From: Sciurus carolinensis
Lineage: Eukaryota; Chordata; Mammalia; Rodentia; Sciuridae
Length of the DNA: 64,000 nucleotides
Reading direction: 5' to 3'
Assembly (NCBI RefSeq): GCF_902686445.1
Contig: NW_025920104.1
Location: forward strand, 5,828,001-5,892,000
Positions 12,321 to 24,098 of the stretch are shown one piece after another. Position numbers and translations under genes: made by a program. The first letter of the stretch is position 1. Each line of letters begins with the position of its first letter. The notes beneath the pieces were generated by a model that saw nothing but the letters and a program-made list of their open reading frames with translations, was not told the DNA's origin and did not search any database.

Positions 12321-12654
12321 AAGAAAAGAAAAAAAAAAAGTGAGAGAGAAAAGAAATTCTGATATTTCCATGAGGTAATACAATCAACTTTGCTGCTTTT
12401 GTTATTTATTTATTTTATTTCATAGTAAATACACTTGGTGCTTCAAGTAAGTAAGGGTCAATTAAATTTGAGTATTTATATTGTAAGTTTTCCTTAATCC
12501 TTCTGAAAATTCTACCTTTTTTTCATGACCAGTGAAAATCAGAAGTCTAGGAATTAAAATATAGTCATTTTCATTAATGATAAAAATTGGCTTGTGTAGA
12601 ATTGATACCAACGTTTACAGGTGATGAGTTCTGCTCCTTCTAATGCTGAAGTTT

Positions 12655-13165
12655 GAACACTAGAGAAGCATGCCAGGACAAGCATATTAAGCAAGTTTTA
12701 TTTAAAGGTAATAACACACAGTTCTCCCTGGTGGTTGAAGGGGGCCATGGATGATGTTCTAAAGTCTCAAGAAGTGAGTGAACCCTACATCTTTTATAGA
12801 TTAAGGTCTCTTTTGTTCTCCAGTTCCCTTTTCCCTTATCTCTCCTTCCTGCCTACATGACTAGACCTGGTTTTTCAGGTGAGATGAATAAAGTGAGAAA
12901 AGGATGGGGAAGGGAAAGGGTCAAATGATTCAGCACAGCAAGGGCTCAGAGGGCATTAATTAGCAGTTCCTTGCTTGAAGTTCTTGATAAAAGCAGGTAA
13001 ATTTGGTTATCTATGGACTCAGGAGATCATTGACATTCCATTCTCCCAGGGGAATTCTCCAAATTCCAAAGGCAGATGGCTTTCATGGCCTTCCTTTCCT
13101 CAATTTGACCAGATCCCGTATTTCTACACTGCCTGTCCCCAATTCTGACTTCAGAATCATGTGAC
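12655..13165 (-). mobile_element. Class III ERV fragment (LTR 3' part plus internal)
   Basis: On the minus strand AATAAA lies near 12698-12703 and TATAAAAG near 12789-12796. Sequence from about 12810 to 13155 repeats 13765-13950 in the same orientation (shared TCTCTCCTTCCTGCCTA, CAGGTGAGATG, AAAGGCAGATG, TTTCTACACT and CCCCAATTCTGACTTC). So this is a second, partial copy of the element at 13425-15480. The family assignment (ERVL/MaLR-like) is an inference. Confidence 0.5.
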
Positions 13166-13424
13166 ACTTAGTTGTGTTTCAGAGATTGTATAATTCATTT
13201 CATACCAATACCAAAATTCTGATTGTAGACCAGGAAACTATTTGGAAAAACATGCTAGTTCATGATCTTCTCAGGAGTAGTAGAATAAAGTATTGGGGAA
13301 ACTACAACTGGCAACTTGCAAAGCTATAGGATAAGCAAATTAATAGCTCTGTCCTTTACCTCCTTATAACTCAGTCTTAGCATCTGAAAGATAAATCAGA
13401 AAGCTACCTTACATCGTATTTGTT

Positions 13425-13717
13425 AGGAGCAGTTGTGGCTTGTCGACAGCTCCCAGAAAAATGCTCCACAGACAAGAGGTCTCACACAAGGGACTTTATT
13501 TTATGCAGATGACTCACGTCTGCTGGGGGGAAAAGGAGAGAAAAACAGCAAGATGGTGCATGGCCTCTCCCAGATATTGGAATCTCACGGGCTCAGAGGA
13601 ACCAATAGCATGTTAGGACGTAACGTGGGAGGCAGGAAGATTAGGGCAGCATAATTCCTGTAACGTAAGAGGTGGGAAGAACGCAGACTGACAGGTTGGG
13701 AGGCCAAATTCCCTACA
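13425..13717 (-). repeat. 3' LTR of class III-like ERV (minus strand)
   Basis: The minus strand starts TGTAGGGAATTTGGCC and ends CTGCTCCTAACA; AATAAA is at 13495-13500. The polypurine tract AAATGGAGGAA sits immediately upstream of the LTR on the minus strand (13718-13728), so this is a 3' LTR with its internal region to the right. The length (293 bp) is compatible with an ERVL/MaLR-type LTR, but I cannot name the subfamily. Confidence 0.65.
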
Positions 13718-15480
13718 TTCCTCCATTTATTTTTTTATAAAAAATGAAAAAAATCTTGCTCTCCAGTTCTTTTTGAAGCTTTCTCTCTCCTTCCTGCCTA
13801 GGTGACTGGGGTTTGTTTTGCAGGTGAGATGTAAAAATTTCATTCTCCTTCTAGGCTTCCAAAGGCAGATGATTTTCATGGATTTCATTTTCTCAATTTG
13901 ACTGATCCCTTATTTCTACACTAACTGCCTGCCCCCAATTCTGACTTCATTTACCACTCTAATACTAGGAACTCCTTCACTGCTGTAGGGAAAAGGGGTG
14001 ATGACTGATCTGACTTCTTTGAGCTGGAAGTGGGCAGTGTGGGGCAATCAGTTTGGAGGTTCCTTTTTAGAAATCTGGTCACTTGAGGGGTTCATGGTAG
14101 AACTCCTGTTGGGGGAGAGCAGGATGTAAAGGCATCTGGGGATGGGTGCTTCTATGAGAGAAGAACAAAATGAAATGAGTACTGAAGTGAGATTGATACA
14201 ATATAAATGTTACAGGATCTGGAATATGCTAATGCATATTATAAAGATGACAGAAGTTAATAATTCCTCACAAGGGGATGGAAGAACTGAGAAGTTGTTC
14301 CCATAACAAAGCCTAGCAAAGGCTGGAGAGGACAGGCCTTCATTTGGGAAGCTTTAACATTGTCTAGGTTATCAGGAATGTGAACACAACATTTAGTAGA
14401 GATCTCTATACTTCTGTTACTAGCAAATATAGATTAAGCCTACCTGTGTCTGTATGCCTTAAACTGACTAAAAATTTTTGACTCTGGCAGTTTCTCTTGA
14501 TAGTTATCAGGCACATTTGCCTAAGAATCTCTCTGTTGTAGGTTTTAGTCTTTATTCCAGTGGGCTAACACAAGTGTACATCTTAAGTTACATTTAAGTA
14601 TTATTTCTCTGAAATGTCCAAGAATGGCTATATTTTGGTTTTAACTGTTTTGCTAGGTGTTTAAGATCAAGTTGGTCAAAGTGACCTGTTCCTGTCTGTT
14701 AAAGAGTCAGCTGAATTCCCAAAGGGGTAACTCATAGAGAACTTAAGAGCAGCTTCTTAGCTCCATAGTGCCATTGGTTAGGCAGGGTCTTCTCAATGAG
14801 GTGGCTCCCCTTGGAAGCATTAGGGGTGTCTCCCTTTTTCCATGACCCTCCTCTGCAGCAGGTGCACTGAGTGGCTTTTCCTCTAGTGGCCTCATCATTC
14901 TTGGTCAGGAGGTTGTGTGACCCAGAGTTGCAAAACTCCTTGGAGAAGTCCTCTTGTTCCCTGGGTTCAGGCTGACTTTGAGGGCAAGACCCAAATATGA
15001 ACTTTTCTTGACCTCTGTATTTAATCTCAATCTCTATGTTTGATCTTAACCATCAAGCAAGTCAGTCTCACCAGTCATAAAGAGTACTGGGCTTTAGCTT
15101 CAATGTCTATAACTTTACAGTTATTTACCCCTTTTTATTGAATTGGGGTTACATTATACGGTTCACTCTTGAAGCAGTACTTCTGCAAAATATTGATCAG
15201 GCAACAATTAGAGTTTACAAGGAAAATACAAAATGAAATCACCAACAGTAAAACATTCAGTTTGTGCAACAGCTATCTTGAATTTTGGCTGAGTTCCCAT
15301 TTGAGATCACAGTAATCCTTAAAACAAACATCAGACTTTTGAACACAACTTTAAATGAATTAAAGTCTGGCTTACTTTGGAGCCTTTCTGATGTGCAGTA
15401 GAGTTGTGAGGCAGAGCCTTATCTCAGGTAAGGCAGGGCTTTTCCTAAAGCTAATTTTTCCTCTTTTGCTATGACCAGCA
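13718..15480 (-). mobile_element. Internal region of class III-like ERV
   Basis: Starts with the polypurine tract and continues rightward. Two stretches match, in inverted orientation, the block at 40140-41150: a region near 15205-15430 (GTTTACAAGGAAAATACAAAATGAAAT and GAGGCAGAGCCTTATCTCAGGT) and a region near 14790-14900. That two distant loci share this sequence supports an interspersed ERV interior. All frames are broken; no gag or pol motif is clear. The right end is uncertain. Confidence 0.5.
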
Positions 15481-16599
15481 TGACCAAATTCTCAAGTTCA
15501 ATGAGGTGCAAAGGAATATTAGAAAATAAAGGTTTATAAACACAGATTTTGAAGATTAAACTGAGATCAGATGGAACTCTCTTCTTTGGTGGAAATGCAG
15601 ATCTAAAGAGTTATGTCAGCAATGTTTATATATGAATATAAGCATTAAAGAAAAGCTAAGAGAGCTTTTAAATGTCCTCTCAAAAACTTTTAGAAATACA
15701 TTTAACAAATTTTACATATACCCTATTGATGACAGGTCCTATAGTAGAACATTAAATGATAGGTTTACCATTACAGACAAGTTTAATTTGGAGAATAGCA
15801 GCTTGATAAATTTTCTGTTTTAAAACCTTTATACCTGGAAAATATGAACACATTTAATATACAAAGAATAATATTTTAAGTATGTTTCTCCATGGAATAA
15901 CTTTATAAATTAATCAGATGTTGCTAACAAACAAATTTGAGTAATCCCATACATATCAACTCTAATTCACTCATCTTATTTTGGAAAAAACAAGATATTA
16001 GAAAAGTGTACCAACAGTATTTGCCATCTGTTTCCTGTTGAAGAAAAGTTCTAGAAAGATTGATGTTAGACATTTTATAAACATTAATTTTTTTTAGTGT
16101 GACCACCTAGAGACTTGTGAGTTAATTTTAAAAACATTTTACTTCTATTGGTTTACCCAATTTAAATTGAACCTCTTTAAATCATGTGAATTAAAAATAT
16201 TTGGATCCATTTTAAATTTTAATTTTTATATGTGCTTATATTTAACACAAAAGCAAAGGCCTTGTAATATTTATCTCCCTTGCAGTTTAATGGATGTTCA
16301 AAAATAACTCTAGAGTTGGATAAAAAGAACTGATCAAAAATCATTAACCTAGGTTTGTAGGATCAAAATTGTGAGCTCAAAAATACAGCATTTAAGAAAA
16401 ACAAAAGTCCTAGAAGAAAAATGATAATGGTCATTAATTATAGCATGAGAAAATGAGAAGGATAGAAAAGGTGAAAGGGAGAAAAGTATTCTGAGTTGTA
16501 GCCCAGGAGAAATTTAAAATGGACACTTTTTTTTCTTGGGTTTGAAACTGGTCTCCCACTGTGTCTTTCTTCATTTACATTTAAATGTAATCCTTGACT
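15481..16599. other. AT-rich sequence, possibly more ERV interior
   Basis: ORFs are 63 codons or shorter and there are no recognisable motifs. It may continue the preceding ERV interior, but I could not align it confidently with the second copy near 39200-40130. Confidence 0.4.
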
Positions 16600-17268
16600 G
16601 AGATCTGAATCCAAAAGGGGCTAAAATATTCTAGCAGAAACTTCATGCTTAGGTCCTTTTAATTTTGGTTTGGAGGCACTTGAGCCTGCAGGAAGAGCCA
16701 AGAAGCAAGAAAGAAAAGACTTGAAAATAAGGAATCCCTTTCCATCTGCCCGCTTGCTCATGGAAGCTGTGTGCCATTACACAAATGGATTTTGATGGCT
16801 TTAAGTACTGGGGGTCAGGTGAAGGGTTCCCAGGGTGAAATCTGCCTGATTGGAGGGTCCAGATTCCATGGTGGGGACTGATGCAGCCAAGTCTATGGTC
16901 AGGGCATGCCAAGGCCAGAGTACTGGGCTGGAGATGAGGGGCAGCACATTGATCATGTCATCACACAAAAATCAATGTGGGCACAGGCAAAAGCCAAGAA
17001 GAGTTGAGGACCTGATATCAGGATTTTTGAGGATGAGTGTGTGAGTGCGAGATGAGCCTCAAACCTGAGAGAGATCTCCACCATAAAATCAGAAATCCAC
17101 CTGGCAGATAAACTGGTATACTCACCAACCTGAAGTCTGGTGATAAATGCAGAGCAGAGCCACAAGGCAGAATGGAAGGTGGAGCCATATCCAGGGGCAC
17201 TGGGTCATTAGATGGGGTTCCACTCCCTTAAGAGACAATGGAAGATCCCATCCCGAGTCAAGGCACCA
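16600..17268 (-). mobile_element. ERV-H leader with tRNA-His-like primer site
   Basis: The minus strand reads TGGTGCCTTGACTCGGGAT at 17268-17250, one substitution and one extra base from the site complementary to tRNA-His. It lies one base from the LTR at 17270. Sequence further left, to about 16600, is higher in G+C than its surroundings and is probably leader or gag remnant, but no protein motif can be read. Confidence 0.55.
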
Positions 17269-17269
17269 A

Positions 17270-17648
17270 TGTAAGGGAATTTCCAGGCAACCATGCAGGA
17301 CATGGGAAATCACATAAGGGAACTTATTAAGCAAACAGTGTCTCCCTGCAGGGTAAGAGAGAAAATGAGAGGAATAGAGAAAGGAAAATAATGGGCACAC
17401 GCTAGAGAGAGTGGAAAACCAGGAGGATAGAGAAAAGTGTGTAGGACAGACAGAAGAATGGGAAAAGATGGCGTGGAAGCTACAGTAAAACAGTTGAATC
17501 TCGCTGGGCTAACAGGGGACCAATATCAGAGAAGGATACTTGCAAGCTGACTATGAACCAATAGCTAGCTAGGATGTTCACAGATTGACAAGTGGTTGGG
17601 AGGTGGGCAAAATGGCTGTATCTGATGTGCGGGGGCTGATAACACAGG
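17270..17648 (-). repeat. LTR of the tRNA-His-type ERV (minus strand)
   Basis: The boundary at 17270 (minus strand ...CCCTTACA) is fixed by the primer site. The far boundary near 17648 is a guess based on a CA dinucleotide at the end of GATAACACA. An AATAAG polyadenylation-like signal lies near 17323. I saw no clear TATA box. Confidence 0.5.
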
Positions 17649-18338
17649 GCATACTAATAGTGATCTTTAAAGAGTTGTTATTTTAAAGAGTCAGAGCATA
17701 AGCAGTGAATAAGAGTTCTGGCATGGTGTCAAGATTATCTATGTTTAAATATCAATTTCAATATCCAAATCACTGGCCTGTGCCTTAGATTCCACATTTA
17801 AGTAAATGGGAATAATTAGCAATAGCCACTTTAATGTTCTGTACATATTGTAAAGGCCAAATTAATTAACACTTAAAAATTCAGAAAAATATTGATTGAC
17901 ACAGTAATTGAAAGCAAAATTATCTTATCATTATTTAATATTCATCAAAATCCACCAGTTTTATGTTGTTCTAAAAACAATAATCAAAATACCATAACCA
18001 GAAAAGGTAAGCTCTGACAAAAGTTTAGAACAACACTTATAAATGATAAGTAACTTATAAATAGTTGCTGTCAATTACTGAACTTATGTCATCTAGTGAA
18101 ATAAAAGACAGTCTTAGGGACCTGACTCATCTGGGAGAGGATAGTGGATATAATGTGTTCTCAAGTGTCAACCCTGGAGGCAGTGCCCAGGTAGTGTTAA
18201 GAAAGGGGGTGTGCATGTGGGGGAGAGGTGCCTGTGCATATTTAAGCATAAAAGGGCATTTTGTAAGTCTGATTGAGTTGAACTATTTAATGTATAAACT
18301 GGCAAAACAAATCTGTTCCCTTCTTGAGAAGACGTACC

Positions 18339-18931
18339 TGGCATACTATTGGGGTTCAATATCAACTAATCCTCAGAAAGTCAAAGTGCACACAAGGCAA
18401 TGCAAAAATCACACAATGAGGTATTATTGCAAGCTTGAGCCTGGACCACAACCAGACTCTCAGACCACTACCATGGCTGAGTGGGGAGTGGAACCGAGGG
18501 ATGAGAAAGCACTCTACTTAAGAAGTTTCCAATCATTGACATACAAAGACCTGTACATTATTGGTTAACATTGGAACAGCTAAACATTTGTTCTCTTTTG
18601 GTTGGGTCCCGCCAATTTTTTTTAATCTCATTGGGTCCCGCCAAAACAGAATCATCCTGGAGGAAGAAGGGAGGAGGGAGGGGGTGAACTATGCAGGAGA
18701 TGAGTCAGGGCTAGGCTCCCTCCCCTGTCCTTGATAGATAAGGTTTCCAGGCAGCTGCCCATTTCTCGGACAGATATCTCTTAACAGTCTTGATAAACCC
18801 TGGGGGCCCAGTATGTCGTGTTTGTCCTGTATTGGCTCTTGAGGGTAGTACCTGTGCACCCTTTCCTAGGTGGAGGTTTTATGGGCTTGTTCATACAACA
18901 TGGCTGCACAGATGTCACCTTGTTCTCAACA
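18339..18931 (-). mobile_element. Solo LTR of the same gamma-type family (minus strand)
   Basis: Read on the minus strand it begins TGTTGAGAACAAGGTGA and follows the LTR at 7747-8324 along its whole length, including GGAAACCTTATCT, CATCTCCTGCATAGTTCACCCC, GGGACCCAA and GCAATAATACCTCATTGTGTG. Its polyadenylation signal is altered (AATAAT). It is flanked by GTACC at 18334-18338 and 18932-18936. Copy 2 of segment B has an uninterrupted site at about 61595. The 5-bp duplication differs from the 4 bp of its relative, so one flank may have mutated. Confidence 0.85.
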
Positions 18932-20129
18932 GTACCTGTAACAGTTTATTTTCAAATATGTGTTTCTTCTAAAACTAAATAATTTCCTACTCTATCTACA
19001 AGAATACATTATAAAATGTGTGGCTAGCAGTTCTCTGTGACACTTTGTGGCACTGTACAGGTACTGCATGTGTCAGTCTGGGTCTCCATTTTTCTATTAT
19101 TTTCTCTGCCTCTCCTCCCCTACATGCACATCAATCTTCCTGTACCAGACACAGATGGAGATGTTTTTTAACTCTCCCATGAAAGCCAGAAATAGGTCAG
19201 CCTGGAAGTGAGATTGGGTAGACTAGTAACCTCTGTCACCAAACCTGGCAGTTCACATTTTCCTTTATCAGAAAAGGAGTCTAAAGGAAGAACAATTATT
19301 TGGGGGGTTTTCTACTTCATCACTTCTTCCTTCTCAGTACAGAGCAGTTGATAGAATTTAACATTCAAATGATCAAGGGACCATTATTCAAACCCATTCA
19401 ACTCTCTCGAATGCAACCTCAATAATTATATGTACTTCTTATATATCTGTATTTAAAGTGTTTTTTGATGGGCCATATTTAAGGGAAGGTAACAAGATAC
19501 ATTTCCATACTTGTTTCTACATGGAAAAAGTAAAGTTTGGGTTATTCGAAGTAAATGGAAGAAAACCAACATACTACCTCTAAATACCTCTTATCACAAA
19601 GTATTTATTCCACAAAAATAATATCACAGTAAAATGATACATATATGAAAGTGAATAAGATTTGCAGTCACAGAGAAGACATGTACAGAGACCAATGTTC
19701 TGGTTGTATAATTTAAAAAACTTCAGTCATAGCACTTTAACACTGATCAAGCAACCATTAATAGAAGGTGGGGTGTTTGCTGCCCTTTGAGTCTATTTGG
19801 ACTAAAGTACTTAATTTAAGAACACACACAGCATGAGGCGGTGCTCTGAGAGTTATTCTACATTTCTGTAGTTGTCCATGCATAGAGCATTTTGATCTAC
19901 CAAAATTTTATGATTCCATTTCTAGTAAGTGGATCAAGAGTGTGAAGTATTTTGAGGAAGAAAAATACCAAGAATAAGATTTCTGTTCATTTGACTATTT
20001 CCAAGCAGCATTTAATTTTAAAAATATGTTAAAGTTTTAGTTGAAATTCTTGCCCATTGACTTACCTTAGTTTCTCTAAGAATCTTGCATTTTGCATGTG
20101 TTCTTTTATTCTACAGATTTTTTTTAAAA

Positions 20130-20252
20130 TTAGTTGTCAATGGACCTCTATTTTATTTATTTATATGTGGTGCTGAACCCAGTGCCTCACACATGCTAGG
20201 GAAGTGTTGTACTTCCCTACTGAGGTATACACTGCATTATAACTACAGTCCT
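20130..20252 (-). repeat. Squirrel-type ID SINE (minus strand)
   Basis: TTAGTTGTCAATGGACC is followed by a T/A-rich run, then ATGTGGTGCTGAACCCAGTG, CCTCACACATGCTAGGGAAGTG and a degenerate tRNA head. This is the reverse of an ID SINE with an extended unique tail, as seen in sciurids. The same copy is at 62796-62912 in segment B copy 2. Confidence 0.7.
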
Positions 20253-22934
20253 TATCATACAATTTTTAATGATATTTCTTTCCCTAACTATTTTGTACCA
20301 TTAGTTATTTACAGCTAGTCCTTTCGGGAAATGAAATTGGAATGCCCATCACTATTTTTTCTTAAATGAATTCAGTGGCCCCAAGCAACTCTCAACTTCT
20401 TTTGCAGACCTACCCTGACCAAGAAACCATTGCAGAGAAGCATTCTCAAAGGCCTCTTTTAGCTTCTAGCTCACACATTTCATTTTCAGTAATTGCCAGT
20501 TACCTGAACCAGCTCCTTTTATTTTAGTAAAGACTTAACATATGAGGGAGTACCACTAGTGTATGTTTGTGGATTTTGGAGTCAGTCCCATTACTTTGCA
20601 GTTACAGCATACTGAAGTTGTTGATTTTTTTTCCCTAAAACCTTTGTTCACACAAGAGAGAGAAGCTTGATTCCAATTGAAAATCTGAATTTCTAACTAA
20701 ACCTAATTTTAGTTTCTGAAAATTCAAGTAATATGTTTTCATACAGTTTATTTTTTAGCCTTTTCATAATCCCTGTCATTTAATGCCTGGTTTGGATGAG
20801 ATATTTATTCACATTTCAAGATGGTTTCTGTTACTTTGTAGTTAAAGATTACAATTAACCTAATCTTCAGTGGGCACTTTCTAGTTCATTTACCTACATG
20901 GAACATTCCTGCTTCATGTATAAGTTTGGTGTATTGTAACAGTGCCTCATGAATTTCTTTTCTACAGAACAGAAAATGTTTTATCACTGTTCTAAACTAT
21001 ACTACACAAAAGAATCTCTGTTGTATCTGCAGGTAGTTCCACAGTGATGTGATTCCTGAAGAATTTTTCCCAGGTTTTCTTCCAATGTTACCATCAATTT
21101 AGTAAAATATAAAGCAGTTTATCATGTCTCACTTTCCACAAGCATTGCCTTCATTACTTAGTTTGATATTTGTATTATAATACATTTTTTGATCCATCAA
21201 AATGTTTGACTATCCTCGCAAAAGTCCTACAAAATCACTTCTTTATTATTTGAGTTCATCACCAGTCAGTTTTCAAAATATTAGATTTTTATTAAAAAAT
21301 AAATAAAAGTATTTCATAAGTAAAACAGAAAAAAACATTAGATTTTTAAATGTTAAATATGGCTGCAGGTATTTAGAGAAATAAAACTCCTATTGATACA
21401 GTAAATATATCAGTTGGGTGTGATTTTTCTATAGGAAGAATCAGGGCTAATCTTTTGAAATAATATGCTCAACTGGAAAGTATAGCAGTCTGGATGCAAT
21501 GAACTGGTGACTATCCATTTCAGATTTTTGTTAGGGAGGAGAAAAGATTTGAATATCTAAGTGGCTTCAAAGTTTAAAAAATAATCTTTAGAACATTTTC
21601 TTTTATGAATAGTTGTCTAAATATGGCTTACTTTACTCTTATAAAAATGTTACTTGAATATTACATTTATTAATTTTAATTCAAAAGAGATTCTAAGGCA
21701 ATTATTATACAATTGAAAGCTAAAAAGAAAAAGTGATATGAATATGCTTTCATATTTTGCCTATTAAAAAATAATGAAATTTTACTAGAGAGTTCTTTGG
21801 TACTAATTTTTGTCATTCAAATATTTTCTCTTAATACTAAAATATATAAATCTTTTACATAAAACTGAATGCAAAGGAAGGCACAGCTGGTTATAGTGTG
21901 TATACAAGCACAGTTCTGCATATGCAGAATTAAAGAGAAAAAATGTTCACATAAGGATGTGAACGGAATTCCACTGAAAGCATTAAGAAAAGTTCTTCAC
22001 TGCCAACAGTGTTCAATGCTTAAGAGCTAAGAGCATATAAAAACAAAAACATGAAAATTCACATAATGCAAAATGGATTTTCATATATACTTGAATATAT
22101 AAAAATAGTTTTTAAAATGTCAACACAAATGTAAACTATCCATGTTATGAAATGTGCAAACCAAATGGATAGGGGTTTCACAATATCCTTCTTTTGACAC
22201 AGGTAAACTACCTTAGGGGGAAAAACTTGATGAGTTAATGAGACTTTAATTTCAGCCAGATTTCATCAGAATTTCTGAGAGTCCAAAGAAAGCAGTACTG
22301 GAGAAACAGTTCTGTCCAGACCTGATTGGCACTGACATGTGACTGTTAAGTAGTGTGGGGAACTGCAGGGGCAAAAAAATTAAAATAATTAATACAAATA
22401 CCCTGGGAAAAAATGGGGTTTCTTACATTCCCAAACAGACCACAGTAGTTTGGTTCTATCATCATCCCTGTGATTGATCAATTTCCAATCCACTTTATAG
22501 AATGATTTACAGATGACAATTCCAAGATTACCTAGAACAAAGAAGAATAAAGCCCATAAAGTGTACTTAATTGTTCTATATGACAGACTACTAGAAAAAA
22601 GTACATAATTTAGATGCTACTGAAGCATATTCAAATACTGTTTCTAAAAGATTCTAGACCATCTAGGAATGCTGAGCTGCTTTAAATATTGAGGAAAAAT
22701 TAAATCCAACTCTATAAATCTGTACTTTCTAATTTTATATCTTGGAATTTGTCATCAGTTTTCCAGAGCACTACAAAGATGTTTCTCAGTAAACTAAAAC
22801 TGAGGATTGTTTATCTTAAAATATTTAGAGTAAATATCTCTTTTAGAGTTAAAAATGTATTTTATAATATTTTCTTTGTTTCTACTTAGTTATACATGAC
22901 AGCAGAATGCATTTAATTTCTTTGTGCACAGTTT

Positions 22935-23055
22935 ATTTTTTGTTTTAGTTGTCAATGGACCTTTATTTGCTTATATGTGGTGCTCAGAATTAAACCCAGT
23001 GTCCCACACATGCTATACAAGTCCTCTACAACTGAGCTCTAAACCCAGCTCCTGA
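22935..23055 (-). repeat. Squirrel-type ID SINE (minus strand)
   Basis: TTTTAGTTGTCAATGGACC, a T-rich tail, ATATGTGGTGCTCAGAATTAAACCC, CCCACACATGCTATACAAGTCCTCTAC and a head ending CCCAGCTCC. It has the same tail as the copy at 20130. Confidence 0.75.
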
Positions 23056-23984
23056 AAAAATACTTTCATTGATAAATAATATCAAACTTAATAGAAATAT
23101 GACTTATAAGAAAAAACACTTATTATACAGTTAATTTCTGTATTGCTAGCAACTAAGATGATAAATAGCAAGATAAAAAGGTTTATGTTTTAGTGACAAG
23201 TGTCAGATCTCAAGCAAATCCATCATCTGTGCTCCCAACTGAACAACCTGAAGTAAAGTCCTCATGTTAATACCTGATTCTGCACCTAGATTTTTTTTCT
23301 AGGATCATATATGTCAGAATGATTTCCTATACTGTCTTGTAGCTTAATTTCTATTTAGTCCAGAGTAAGTTTAAATATTAAACATCAACACTAAATATCA
23401 AACTACAAAACCTGGCACCTGTTAGAAGTATAATAAATCACTGTAGAAAAGTAAATATATTTTTGCACTTTTCAGACTATTTCAGTATCTGTGCTTTTTT
23501 GTTGATCAAGGACTGACATTTCAGTTGATATCTAGGGGCTACAAATGAGCAGGGAGTTAAAGTTTTGATTACATAAAGGCCAGAGCTAATAAGCAGCAAC
23601 ACCTAATTTTAAGCTCTGATTGGAATTTATCTGTACTAAATTGCCCAACTTCTTACTTTAGCAGGGGTTAGGGCTGCCTTTATTACTGGTTCAATATATT
23701 CAGTGATTATTGATATATTCAAGGTTGTTTTTCTTTTCTGGTGCTTTAACTTTTATTTTTTTGTAAAAAGTTATCTGCTTCAACTATGTTTTCAAATTCT
23801 TCACATATAATTTTTAGTCAGTTTTTATGCTCCTAACCACAATTCCCATTGACTTGGAGTAAAATAAGAAGGACAGAAGGCCTTGAATTTTCATTTTTAG
23901 GGTTTTTTTAAGATTATGTTTGGGGTTTTTGACATCTTGTTGATATTTTTTATAGATTCTCCTTTCTGCAGCTAAGTTTGTGGC

Positions 23985-24098
23985 TCCATGGTAGAGCACT
24001 TGCCTAGCATATGTGAGGCACTAGGTTTGATTCTCAGCACCACATATAAATAAGTAAATAAAATAAAGGTTCATCAACATCTAAAATTTATTTTTTAA
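23985..24098 (+). repeat. Squirrel-type ID SINE (plus strand)
   Basis: CATGGTAGAGCACTTGCCTAGCATATGTGAGGC, GATTCTCAGCACCACAT, then an AAATAA-rich tail leading to AAAATAAAGG and a short unique tail. The head has tRNA box sequences in forward orientation. This is the least degraded ID-type copy in the window and a main reason for suggesting a sciurid source. Confidence 0.8.

Larger units (their letters stand above)
18003..21390. repeat. Segment B, copy 1 (duplicate of 61245-64000)
   Basis: The block aligns in the same orientation with 61245-64000 over about 2.75 kb. Matching tracts include GAAATAAAAGACAGTCTTAGGGAC (18099 and 61346), TAAGCATAAAAGGGCATTTTG (18243 and 61502) and TTTGCTGCCCTTTG near 19775. 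By eye most 60-base lines differ at only a few positions. The one large difference is the LTR at 18339-18931, absent from copy 2; a second, about 55 bp, is extra sequence near 21300. No gene is visible in it; the longest ORF (18065-18568) reads through the LTR boundary and is fortuitous. Confidence 0.9.

Noticed and set aside
18065..18568. 167-codon plus-strand ORF as a gene
   Set aside because: It runs from segment B into the reverse strand of the solo LTR, is interrupted in the paralogous copy and has no domain.
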